In this document: positions 56,784-64,000 of the stretch, piece after piece | How the letters are laid out: the number at the start of each line of letters is the position of its first letter | Numbering within the stretch: position 1 is the stretch's first letter | Origin: JAWLFY01 sp041685355 | GTDB taxonomy: Bacteria > Planctomycetota > Planctomycetia > Pirellulales > Pirellulaceae | Direction of reading: 5' to 3' | Length of the DNA stretch: 64,000 nt | NCBI GenBank assembly: GCA_041685355.1 | Contig: JAWLFY010000007.1 | Location: forward strand, 1-64,000 | Made by a program: the position numbers and the translations under genes | Notes under the pieces: model-generated | Told to the model about the DNA's origin: nothing | Seen by the model: only the letters and a program-made list of their open reading frames with translations | Database searches by the model: none

Positions 56784-59438
56784 ATGGCAAAGAATTCGGC
56801 CTCCACCGGAAAAATGGTTTATTACTTCGGGAAGACCAAGACCGAAGGGACGGGGAAGGGGAAAATGCTCCTCGGTGGCAAGGGGATGAACCTTGCGGGG
56901 ATGACTTCGATCGGGCTGCCCGTGCCGCCCGGGTTCACGATCACGACCGAGGTTTGTGACAGCTACAACAAGGCAGGGATGAAATTGCCGCCCCGGTTAA
57001 TGGATGAGGTCAACGCGGCGGTGGCGACGCTCGAGAAGGAACTCGGTAAGAAGTTCGGGGACGAATCGAATCCTCTGCTGGTGAGCGTCCGGAGCGGTGC
57101 GGCGGTGTCGATGCCGGGGATGATGAACACGATCCTGAACTTGGGGCTCAACGACGTCTCGGCCGAGGGGCTGGCGAAGGCGACCAAGAACGAACGGTTC
57201 GCCTACGACGCCTATCGCCGTCTGATCAACATGTTCGGCGACGTCGTGATGGGGATGGAGCACCACACGTTCGAAACCGCGTTCGACAAGATCAAGAAAA
57301 AGTATCGGGTCGACCTCGACACCGATGTCCCGGCGGAAGGGCTGAGGGCGTTGTGCGAGGAGTACAAGAAGGTTTACCAGAAGCACACCGGCGAAGAGTT
57401 CCCGCAAGACCCGCTGCGTCAGCTCGAACTGTCGATCCAGGCGGTGTTCAACTCGTGGAACACGCCCCGCGCCGTCCGGTACCGAGAGATCGAAGGGATC
57501 CGCGGGCTGCTCGGTACGGCGGTGAACGTGCAGTCGATGGTGTACGGGAACATGGGGGACGATTCGGGCACCGGGGTGGCGTTCACCCGGAACCCGAACA
57601 CCGGCGAGAACAAGTTTTTCGGCGAGTTCCTGGTCAACGCGCAAGGGGAGGACGTGGTCGCCGGAATCCGCACCCCGCAGCCGGTCGCCGAGATGCCGAA
57701 GTGGGACCGCGCGGTTCACAAGCAGTTGCTCGAGATCAAGAAAACGCTCGAGGAGCATTACAAGGAGATGCAGGACATCGAGTTCACCATCGAGAAGGGT
57801 GAGCTTTTCATGTTGCAGACTCGGACCGGAAAGCGGACCGGTGTCGCCGCGGTGAAGATCGCTTGCGACATGGTGAAGGAAAAGTTGATCACCGAGAAGG
57901 AAGCGGTGCTGCGGGTGCCGGCGAACGACCTCACCCAACTGCTACTGCCGAGTTTCAAGCCGACGGCACGGAACGCGGCCGACGTGTTGGCGCGAGGCCT
58001 ACCGGCGTCGCCGGGGGCCGCGGTCGGGAAGCTGACGTTCAACGCCGAAGACGCGCGGCTTCGTAGCGACGCGGGCGAAAAGGTGATCCTGGTCCGCAAG
58101 GAGACGAGCCCCGAAGACGTCGACGGGATGAACGCCGCGGCCGGGATTTTGACCAGCACCGGCGGGATGACGAGTCACGCCGCCGTCGTCGCCCGCGGCT
58201 GGGGGAAGTGCTGTGTCGCGGGAGCCGGCGCCGTGCAGATCGATGAAAAGGCGAAGAAGATTCGCGTCGACGGCCGTACGTTGGGGATCAACGATACGAT
58301 CAGTCTCGACGGGACCACCGGCGAGGTGATGGCGGGCGAAGTCGAAACGCAAGAACCGAAGCTGTCGGGCGATTTCGCCAAGCTGATGGAGTGGGCCGAT
58401 CAATTCCGCCGGCTCCGCGTCCGCACCAACGCCGATTCCCCGGCCGACAGCAAGCGGGCCCGAGAGTTCGGCGCCGAAGGGATCGGTTTGTGCCGTACCG
58501 AGCACATGTTCTTCGAGTCCGACCGGATCATCCACATGCGATCGATGATCTTGGCGCAAACCGAAGGCGACCGCCGGGCGGCGCTGAAGAAGTTGCTGCC
58601 GTTTCAGCGAAAGGACTTCGAGGGGATCTTCAAGGCGATGGCCGACTTGCCGGTGACCATCCGATTGCTCGACCCGCCGCTCCACGAGTTCCTTCCCAAC
58701 GACCCCGTCTCGCAGAAGCAGCTTGCCGAGGAACTGGGGGTCAAACCCGCCGAGGTGAAGAAGCGTGCGGCGATGCTCCACGAGTCGAACCCGATGCTCG
58801 GTCACCGCGGTTGTCGGCTCAGCGTGACCTACCCGGAAATCTTGGAGATGCAGGTTCGGGCGATCGTCGAAGCCGCGATCAATTGTGCCAAGAAGAACAT
58901 CACCGCCCACCCCGAGATCATGATCCCGTTGGTCGGGACCGCCGAAGAACTCCGCTTGCTGCGGGGCAAGGTCGAAGAAACGATCGCCGCGACGAAGCAG
59001 GCGAAAAAGTACGAGGGCAAACTCGATATCTTGATCGGGACGATGATCGAGATCCCGCGGGCCGCGCTCACCGCCGACCAGATCGCGGAGCACGCCGACT
59101 TCTTCAGCTTCGGGACGAACGACCTGACCCAGCTGACGTTCGGATACAGCCGTGACGACGTGAACACGTTCTTGCCGGATTACCTGCATCAGGAGCTGTT
59201 GCCGGTCGACCCGTTCCAATCGCTCGACGTGACGGGAGTCGGACAGCTCGTCGAGATGGGGGTCAAGAAGGGACGCAGCAGCAAGAAAGATCTGAAGGTC
59301 GGGATCTGCGGCGAGCACGGGGGCGACCCGTCTTCGGTCGGGTTCTGTGACCGCGCCGGCCTCGACTATGTCAGTTGCAGCCCGTTCCGGGTGCCAATCG
59401 CCCGTCTCAGCGCGGCACAAGCGGCCTTGATGCAATAA
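56784..59438 (+). CDS. ppdK: Pyruvate, phosphate dikinase
   Basis: Interconverts pyruvate, ATP and phosphate with phosphoenolpyruvate, AMP and pyrophosphate. The 884-residue protein has the three expected domains: nucleotide-binding (1-350, LGGKGMNLAGM, RSGAAVSMPGM), the phosphohistidine domain with GGMTSHAAVVARGW (His465) and the PEP-binding barrel with HESNPMLGHRGCRLSVTYPE, FSFGTNDLTQ and CGEHGGDP (catalytic Cys near 835). The ATG at 56784 matches the family; the frame opens 27 codons earlier. A small TPR gene follows after ten bases and is probably co-transcribed. With pckA at 36190 it gives two routes around pyruvate/PEP. Confidence 0.97.
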   Translation: MAKNSASTGKMVYYFGKTKTEGTGKGKMLLGGKGMNLAGMTSIGLPVPPGFTITTEVCDSYNKAGMKLPPRLMDEVNAAVATLEKELGKKFGDESNPLLVSVRSGAAVSMPGMMNTILNLGLNDVSAEGLAKATKNERFAYDAYRRLINMFGDVVMGMEHHTFETAFDKIKKKYRVDLDTDVPAEGLRALCEEYKKVYQKHTGEEFPQDPLRQLELSIQAVFNSWNTPRAVRYREIEGIRGLLGTAVNVQSMVYGNMGDDSGTGVAFTRNPNTGENKFFGEFLVNAQGEDVVAGIRTPQPVAEMPKWDRAVHKQLLEIKKTLEEHYKEMQDIEFTIEKGELFMLQTRTGKRTGVAAVKIACDMVKEKLITEKEAVLRVPANDLTQLLLPSFKPTARNAADVLARGLPASPGAAVGKLTFNAEDARLRSDAGEKVILVRKETSPEDVDGMNAAAGILTSTGGMTSHAAVVARGWGKCCVAGAGAVQIDEKAKKIRVDGRTLGINDTISLDGTTGEVMAGEVETQEPKLSGDFAKLMEWADQFRRLRVRTNADSPADSKRAREFGAEGIGLCRTEHMFFESDRIIHMRSMILAQTEGDRRAALKKLLPFQRKDFEGIFKAMADLPVTIRLLDPPLHEFLPNDPVSQKQLAEELGVKPAEVKKRAAMLHESNPMLGHRGCRLSVTYPEILEMQVRAIVEAAINCAKKNITAHPEIMIPLVGTAEELRLLRGKVEETIAATKQAKKYEGKLDILIGTMIEIPRAALTADQIAEHADFFSFGTNDLTQLTFGYSRDDVNTFLPDYLHQELLPVDPFQSLDVTGVGQLVEMGVKKGRSSKKDLKVGICGEHGGDPSSVGFCDRAGLDYVSCSPFRVPIARLSAAQAALMQ

Positions 59439-59448
59439 AGGAAACCCG

Positions 59449-59787
59449 ATGAGTGACTTAGATACGAAATACAACGAAGTCGAAAAGCTGATCGACGACG
59501 AGAAGTTCCCCGAAGCGATCGAGGGGCTGAACGAGATCGTCGATTCCGACGACTCGTTCGTGCTCGCCCACCTCGCGCTGGCCCGTGTCTACACCAAGAC
59601 CGGGCAGCACGAACTGGCGATCCGGCACGGCGAAAGGGCGTGTGAACTGGAGCCGAACGATCCGTTTAACTTCACCGCGTTGAGTGTCACCTACCAACGT
59701 GCGTGGGCCGGGACCCAAGACCAGCAATACATCGCCAAGGCGGAAGACGCGATGGCGAAGGCGCGCCAGGTCCAATCGCAACAGTAG
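59449..59787 (+). CDS. Small TPR-repeat protein downstream of ppdK
   Basis: A 112-residue all-helical protein made of about two to three TPR-like units (KLIDDEKFPEAIEGLNEIVD; LAHLALARVYTKTGQHELAI; ERACELEPNDPFNFTALS). It has no signal peptide and no membrane segment. TPR units bind peptides or protein partners. The ATG at 59449 follows AAAGGAAA. Only ten bases separate it from ppdK, so it may assist or regulate the dikinase, but no known regulator of ppdK has this fold. Confidence 0.88.
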   Translation: MSDLDTKYNEVEKLIDDEKFPEAIEGLNEIVDSDDSFVLAHLALARVYTKTGQHELAIRHGERACELEPNDPFNFTALSVTYQRAWAGTQDQQYIAKAEDAMAKARQVQSQQ

Positions 59788-59974
59788 GCATCGACAAACG
59801 TCGGAACCGCCTGTCCGATCGGATGGAGGGGTGGGACGGCCGGCTAAGACGGACTCGCGAATCGTTTTGTTTCCAACTTGTCGGGTGTAGAGACGGGGGT
59901 AGAGTCCCCATACGCCCCGGGAACGTGTCCCGACAGTCGTCAAAAACACCGTAAAAAACGGGTCGAAACGAATC

Positions 59975-60061
59975 GGATGGGTGGCCGAGTGGTCGAAGGC
60001 AGCAGTCTTGAAAACTGCCGTACGTTTGCGCGTACCGTGGGTTCGAATCCCACCCCATCCG
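59975..60061 (+). tRNA. tRNA-Ser (anticodon UGA)
   Basis: An 87-base class II cloverleaf: acceptor GGATGGG (59975-59981) pairs with CCCATCC (60054-60060), discriminator G at 60061. The anticodon stem GCAGT/ACTGC encloses CTTGAAA, giving anticodon TGA (UGA), which reads UCA and related Ser codons. The long variable arm is GTACGTTTGCGCGTAC. CCA is not encoded. Confidence 0.97.
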
Positions 60062-60132
60062 CTTCCGAGAGCCGCACGTCGAGGAAAGATGCGGGCTTAC
60101 CGGCGAGCGAGTTCCCGTTCCCTTCGCGGCAA

Positions 60133-60163
60133 GACCGGACGGCTTGCGCCGTTTCGCTAGGGA
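60133..60163. repeat. REP-like palindromic element
   Basis: GACCGGACGGCTTGCGCCGT then TTCGCTAGGGA, nearly identical to 10828-10858. It lies between tRNA-Ser (plus) and the convergent DUF1499 gene (minus), the same kind of position as the other copy. Confidence 0.75.
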
Positions 60164-60234
60164 TTGGGGGGGCGGAGGAAGGGAGGAGGAGGAAGTCGCG
60201 CGTCAGAAATTTCCCGATCGTTACCTAGGGGGTG

Positions 60235-60366
60235 ATTGCCTCTCCGAAAAGGGGCCCGACCCTTTGTCGATTTCCAGCTGACATCGCGCTAATCGGCTTT
60301 TCCACGTCCGTTGTTGACCACCGGCTCGCCTCAAGACAGGGTCGGACCCCTTTTCGGGTAGGCACT
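60235..60366 (+). repeat. MITE-like dispersed repeat, full copy
   Basis: 132 bases. Left end ATTGCCTCTCCGAAAAGGGG plus CCCGACCCT; the reverse complement of the right end is AGTGCCTACCCGAAAAGGGG plus TCCGACCCT, so the terminal inverted repeats match at about 25 of 29 positions. No target duplication is clear. The element carries no gene, and its right part encodes the last 11 residues and stop of the DUF1499 gene. Confidence 0.85.
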
Positions 60367-60867
60367 GAGTTCCGAGCGGAGGATGGAGACGAGTTCTCTT
60401 AGGTTTCGGGGGTTTTGGCCGAGATCGCCCTTTCCGAGTCTCGATTGGCTGGAGGCGGCGATGATCGAGCCCTCCCCGTCCGGTTGGATCGTGACGAGGA
60501 CGTCGTCGACGAATCGGAAAACGGAAGTGCGATGCGTCAGGTGGAGGCGAACGGTCTCTCCGCTCGGCACGACGTGTTCGTCGGAGGTGCGGTCGACTTC
60601 CGAAGTTTCGTCGTCGGCTTGCCCTGGGGCGACGATCGACCAGTCGGACCGGCCTGCAAGGGCCGCCGTCAGCCGATCGGCGGCCTTCCGCGGTGACTCC
60701 GCGACCCGTACCGGTCGCAACTGTGGGTCGTGCGAGTCGGCTCGGAGTTCCGCGTGATTGGTGTTCCAGTCACGCCCCCAGTCATCGACCCTCCACGCGA
60801 TCGCGGCCAACAGCAACAGGACCACGGCGACGGCGAGATAAGGCGTCAACGCGAACAGGTTCGGCAT
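60331..60867 (-). CDS. DUF1499 membrane-anchored protein
   Basis: A 178-residue protein: one N-terminal helix (about 7-26, LTPYLAVAVVLLLLAAIAW), a linker and a DUF1499 domain ending in SRLGKGDLGQNPRNLRELVSIL, the family signature. DUF1499 proteins are of unknown function, often membrane-linked. The ATG at 60867 is well placed. The last 11 residues (YPKRGPTLS and the preceding SA) and the stop are encoded by the MITE-like repeat, so the native C-terminus has probably been replaced. It is convergent with tRNA-Ser and divergent from rarA. Confidence 0.88.
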   Translation of the reverse strand: MPNLFALTPYLAVAVVLLLLAAIAWRVDDWGRDWNTNHAELRADSHDPQLRPVRVAESPRKAADRLTAALAGRSDWSIVAPGQADDETSEVDRTSDEHVVPSGETVRLHLTHRTSVFRFVDDVLVTIQPDGEGSIIAASSQSRLGKGDLGQNPRNLRELVSILRSELSAYPKRGPTLS

Positions 60868-60966
60868 CGGAGGTTCCGGGTTTTTGGTGTTTGGCGGTTG
60901 GTGAGGCCCGCCGTCGCGGCGGGGTAGTCTCTGGGGTCGCGGCCGCGTGGGCCTTTCCCCGCCCGT

Positions 60967-60995
60967 GTCAGTTCGGTGCCCGCGCGTGGTACAGT
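60967..60995 (+). promoter_or_regulatory. Possible sigma-70-type promoter for rarA
   Basis: GTCAGT (60967-60972), a 17-base spacer and TACAGT (60990-60995). The -10 box is good, the -35 weak. The start would be near 61002, 46 bases before the GTG of rarA. Confidence 0.3.
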
Positions 60996-61047
60996 CGGGG
61001 AGTCGGGAATCCGTGTGTTGGGCGCATTGTAGGGAAGTCAGTCAGCC

Positions 61048-62370
61048 GTGAATCAAAGTCGTTCCCTGTTCGAGTCGGCCGAGCGAGATCAGCTCGAGGC
61101 CGCCCAACCTCTGGCGGCGCGGATGCGTCCGACGCGACTTGACGAGTTGATCGGCCAGGACCAGGTCGTCGGAAACGGGAAGTTGCTCCGCCGGATGGTC
61201 GATGCGGGACGGCTGGGGTCGGTGATCCTGTTCGGCCCCCCGGGCACCGGGAAAACGACGTTGGCGCGGTTGCTCGCCTCGGAAACCGGGAGCGAGCTCC
61301 GCACGTTGAGCGCGGTATCCAGCGGGGTCAAGGAGGTCCGCGAGGTGCTGGCGTGGGCCCGCGACGAGCTCGCCGGGGGTGGGGCGCGTCCGGTATTATT
61401 CATCGACGAGATCCACCGCTTTAGCCGCAGCCAACAGGACGCGCTGCTCCCCGACGTCGAATCGGGGATCGTTTCGCTTGTGGGGGCGACGACTAGCAAC
61501 CCGTACTTCGCCGTCAACGCGGCTTTGATCAGCCGAAGCCAGCTGTTCCGGCTGCAACCTCTGGAGGCGGCCGCGGTGCGCACGATCCTGGAGCGGGCGA
61601 TCCGCGACCCGCAGCGGGGGCTCGGGACGCTCGCCCCGAACGTCGACGACGACGCCGTCGACTACTTGGCCGAGGCGTGTGAGGGGGACGCGCGGCGGGC
61701 GTTGACGGCGCTTGAGATCGCGGTGCGGAGCAGCGACGCGCGACCGCCGGTGGTCACCCGCGAAGTCGCGGTCGAGTCGCTCGGCAACCGTCTTGGCGGG
61801 TACGACGCGACGGGCGACGACCACTACGACTTGGCGAGCGCGTTGATCAAGAGCATCCGTGGCAGCGACGTCGACGCCGGGATCTATTGGCTCGCGCGGA
61901 TGCTCGAGGGGGGCGAGGACATCCGCTTCCTGTGCCGGCGGTTGGTGATATTGGCCAGCGAAGACGTCGGGAACGCTGACCCGCATGCGTTGCCGATGGC
62001 GGTCGCGGCGATGCAGGCGTGCGAGTTTATCGGTTTACCGGAAGCCCAACTGACGCTCAGCCAGACCGTCGCATACCTGGCGCTCGCGCCGAAGAGTAAC
62101 GCCGCGACGACCGCGATCGGGGCGGCTCGCAAAGACGTCCGCGAAAGCGCGATCGTGCCGGTCCCCGCCCACCTCCGCGATTCGCACTACGCCGGCGCGA
62201 AACAGCTCGGCAACGGCGAGGGATACCAGTACGCGCACGACGCGGATGACGGGATCGCCGACCAGGACCATTTGGGGGTCGACCGTGTCTATTACGAGCC
62301 GGTCGACCGTGGGTTTGAGTCGAAGCTGCGGGAACGGGTCGTGCGGATCCGAAAGCGGTTGAGGGGGTAG
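61048..62370 (+). CDS. rarA: Replication-associated recombination protein A (RarA/MgsA)
   Basis: An AAA+ ATPase of the clamp-loader clade that acts at stalled replication forks and binds single-stranded DNA-binding protein. The 440-residue protein has an N-terminal fork-binding segment (LAARMRPTRLDELIGQDQ), Walker A FGPPGTGKTT (62-71), Walker B LFIDEIHRF, sensor GATTSNP and the C-terminal tetramer domain with DDHYDLASALIKSIRGSD and LASEDVGNADP. The start is GTG at 61048 (AGTCAGCC before it is weak). The length is typical. It is followed by a TTGGTTG x 4 microrepeat and the DUF1501 gene. Confidence 0.96.
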   Translation: MNQSRSLFESAERDQLEAAQPLAARMRPTRLDELIGQDQVVGNGKLLRRMVDAGRLGSVILFGPPGTGKTTLARLLASETGSELRTLSAVSSGVKEVREVLAWARDELAGGGARPVLFIDEIHRFSRSQQDALLPDVESGIVSLVGATTSNPYFAVNAALISRSQLFRLQPLEAAAVRTILERAIRDPQRGLGTLAPNVDDDAVDYLAEACEGDARRALTALEIAVRSSDARPPVVTREVAVESLGNRLGGYDATGDDHYDLASALIKSIRGSDVDAGIYWLARMLEGGEDIRFLCRRLVILASEDVGNADPHALPMAVAAMQACEFIGLPEAQLTLSQTVAYLALAPKSNAATTAIGAARKDVRESAIVPVPAHLRDSHYAGAKQLGNGEGYQYAHDADDGIADQDHLGVDRVYYEPVDRGFESKLRERVVRIRKRLRG

Positions 62371-62374
62371 GGAG

Positions 62375-62402
62375 TTGGTTGTTGGTTGTTGGTTGTTGGT
62401 TG
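62375..62402. repeat. Microrepeat, 4 x 7 bp
   Basis: TTGGTTG four times in a row, starting four bases after the rarA stop, in the 106-base leader of the DUF1501 gene. Confidence 0.95.
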
Positions 62403-62476
62403 GGCGGCAAGGTTGGTGGTGGGGCAGGGAAGGGCTTGGGGCGGGTCGATGCGGGGACTCTGGGAGGAGCGAAGTG

Positions 62477-63859
62477 ATGCATCGTTTGAAACCGGATTTT
62501 GGGCGCCGCTGCGACGGGGTTGCTCGGCGTGATTGGTTGCACGTCGGCGGGCTGACGGCTTTGGGGTTTGGACTCAGCGATTGGTTCTCGCTTCGCGCCG
62601 CTGCGGGTCCGTTAGCGGCCGCGCCGAAGGCGACTTCGTGTGTGTTGGTTTGGCTCGACGGTGGGCCGAGCCATCTGGAAACGTTCGACATGAAGCCGGA
62701 CGCGGCGGCGGAAGTCCGCGGGCCTTTGCGGCCGACGGCGACGTGCGTGTCGGGGATCGAGATTTGCGAACTGCTGTCGTCCACGGCGAAATTGATGGAC
62801 CATGTCGCGATCGTGCGCTCGGTGACGTCGCCGCTGGGAGAACACAACTTCGCCAGCCATTACCTGTTGTCGGGGTACCAGCCGACGCCGGCGTTGACCT
62901 ATCCGGGCTTCCCCGCGGTCGCGACTCGCCTTCGCCCCACCGATCACGCGTTGCCGTCGAGCATTGCCGTCCCCCGACCGAACGGGATGGTCGGACCCGG
63001 ATACCTTCCGGCGTCGGCTGGCCCGTTCGTGATCGATTCGGACCCTGCCCGGGCCGACTTCCGCGTCCGCGATCTCGACTTGGCGAGCGGGATGACGGTA
63101 TCACGGCTGGACCGTCGCCGCCGGTTTCGCGACGCGGTCGACCGGATGGCGCGTGATCCCGACTCGCCGCGGTCCGGAGCCGATGCGGGTGCTGCGGGAG
63201 CCGATGCGGGTGCTGCGGGAGCCGATGCGGGTGACCCGGCGTTGGATCAGGCGTTTCGGCTGATTCGTTCGTCCGAGGCGCGGGACGCGTTTGATCTGGA
63301 ACGCGAACCGCCGCGTGTCCGCGACCGTTATGGGCGGCACACGATCGGGCAAGGCTGCCTGCTTGCCCGGCGGCTGATCGAGGCGGGGACGCGGTTCGTG
63401 ACGGTCACCGATCGCGGCTGGGACACCCATACCGACCTCTACAACCGATTGAAGGAGGGATACACCGGCGGGACCGCTGGGAAGATTCCCAAGCTCGACC
63501 AAGCCTATTCGGCGTTGCTCGGGGACTTGGCCGACCGGGGGTTGCTCGAATCGACGCTGGTGGTATTGATGGGCGAGTTCGGGCGGACGCCGAAACTGAA
63601 CCCGCGAGGGGGCCGCGACCATTGGCCCCGAGCTTTCAGTGTCGCGTTTGCCGGCGGCGGCGTACGGGGCGGCCAAGTCGTGGGCGCGAGCGATTCCCGG
63701 GGGGAGGTGCCGGCCGAGCGTCCGGTGACCCCCGCCGATCTGGTACGCACGATTTATCGGTTGCTGGGGATCGACCCCACGGCCGAACTGCACACCGCCG
63801 ACGGCCGGCCGGTCCAGATCAACCGGGACGGCAAGGTGATCGAAGAGTTGGTGTCGTGA
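62477..63859 (+). CDS. DUF1501 protein
   Basis: A 460-residue DUF1501 (alkaline-phosphatase-fold-like) protein of the kind that planctomycetes carry in many copies, usually beside a DUF1549/PSCyt cytochrome protein. Family segments: VLVWLDGGPSHLETFDMKP, HNFASHYLLSGY, TVTDRGWDTHTD, LVVLMGEFGRTPKLN and GGRDHWP. The N-terminus has a degenerate Tat-like RRDWLHVGGLTALG. A (GADAGAA) repeat of 21 bp (63176-63233) sits in a loop. The ATG at 62477 follows GGGAGGAG. Its stop overlaps the GTG of the next gene. The normal DUF1549 partner is not upstream; rarA is. Confidence 0.92.
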   Translation: MHRLKPDFGRRCDGVARRDWLHVGGLTALGFGLSDWFSLRAAAGPLAAAPKATSCVLVWLDGGPSHLETFDMKPDAAAEVRGPLRPTATCVSGIEICELLSSTAKLMDHVAIVRSVTSPLGEHNFASHYLLSGYQPTPALTYPGFPAVATRLRPTDHALPSSIAVPRPNGMVGPGYLPASAGPFVIDSDPARADFRVRDLDLASGMTVSRLDRRRRFRDAVDRMARDPDSPRSGADAGAAGADAGAAGADAGDPALDQAFRLIRSSEARDAFDLEREPPRVRDRYGRHTIGQGCLLARRLIEAGTRFVTVTDRGWDTHTDLYNRLKEGYTGGTAGKIPKLDQAYSALLGDLADRGLLESTLVVLMGEFGRTPKLNPRGGRDHWPRAFSVAFAGGGVRGGQVVGASDSRGEVPAERPVTPADLVRTIYRLLGIDPTAELHTADGRPVQINRDGKVIEELVS

Positions 63860-64000
63860 GCGGGCTCGGAAATCGGAGCGGTTTCGTAAGTCGAAGTCGG
63901 CATGTGCGGTTGACTCGCCGCCGTTTCGTCGCCTCGATCACCGTCGCCTCCGGGTGCGTCGGGTTTCGGGTCGCGGCGGGTGACCGTCCCGGTCCGTCGG
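63856..64000 (+). CDS. Start of a Tat-exported protein, cut by the window end
   Basis: The GTG at 63856 overlaps the DUF1501 stop (GTGA), so this gene is translationally coupled to it. The first 48 codons encode a twin-arginine signal: LTRRRFVASITVASG at about 19-33, then GFRVAAGD with a plausible cleavage site. The mature part lies beyond base 64000. In planctomycetes such genes next to DUF1501 often encode secreted oxidoreductases or hydrolases, but none can be chosen here. Confidence 0.8.
   Translation, partial: MSGLGNRSGFVSRSRHVRLTRRRFVASITVASGCVGFRVAAGDRPGPS

Overview
This is a 64 kb piece of a high-GC bacterial genome, almost certainly from a member of the Planctomycetota. Several features point there: a DUF1501 protein with a Tat-secreted neighbour, a WD40 protein with an N-terminal planctomycete-type cytochrome domain, a PEP-CTERM protein, a Tat-exported Gfo/Idh/MocA oxidoreductase, several lipoproteins with thioredoxin-like domains, and ribosomal gene clusters that lack their usual partners. 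No ribosomal RNA, phage, integrase, transposase or CRISPR array is visible. Three 100-N runs mark scaffold gaps, and each lies inside a short tandem repeat.

Layout. 0.3-10.7 kb is a stress and redox signalling region: an epimerase, PncC and a universal stress protein (UspA) on the minus strand; a divergent tandem-UspA gene; a histidine kinase, a receiver and a receiver-kinase hybrid; an NtrC-type sigma-54 activator; a c-type cytochrome; and a two-domain kinase/ATPase. Sigma-54-like -24/-12 elements precede the tandem UspA gene (two copies 20 bp apart) and the NtrC gene. 10.9-13.9 kb holds a metK-phosphoesterase-DHDPS-family operon. 14-20 kb has a membrane VWA protein, a secreted unknown, a beta-CASP nuclease coupled to a thioredoxin lipoprotein, and an oxidoreductase. 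20-31 kb carries deoC, a long tex variant, a ParA-like ATPase, apgM, aspartate kinase and a PEP-CTERM protein.

31.8-37.8 kb is a translation and central-metabolism block: rpmI, rplT, pheS, a short pheT and pckA. 37.9-42.4 kb has an M16 peptidase pair, with one inactive and one active subunit, and a large uncharacterised protein. 42.4-53.3 kb is an envelope and redox region: an unusual Nramp-like transporter, the WD40/cytochrome protein, a heme protein, two lipoproteins with cysteine-free thioredoxin-like domains, a Nudix hydrolase and a LarA-like protein. 53.4-56.2 kb is rplY-pth-rpsF-ssb-rplI. Then come tRNA-Leu, ppdK, a TPR protein, tRNA-Ser, a DUF1499 protein, rarA, DUF1501 and the start of a Tat-exported protein.

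Two features run through the whole window. First, a dispersed repeat of about 125-132 bp with inverted ends occurs three times (1-99, 16287-16409, 60235-60366), and two of those copies supply the stop codon and last residues of a neighbouring gene. Second, short tandem arrays sit in most longer intergenic regions with periods of 7-23 bp, whereas arrays inside genes have periods of 15, 18 or 21 bp and keep the frame. The palindrome CGATCG is also strongly over-represented.
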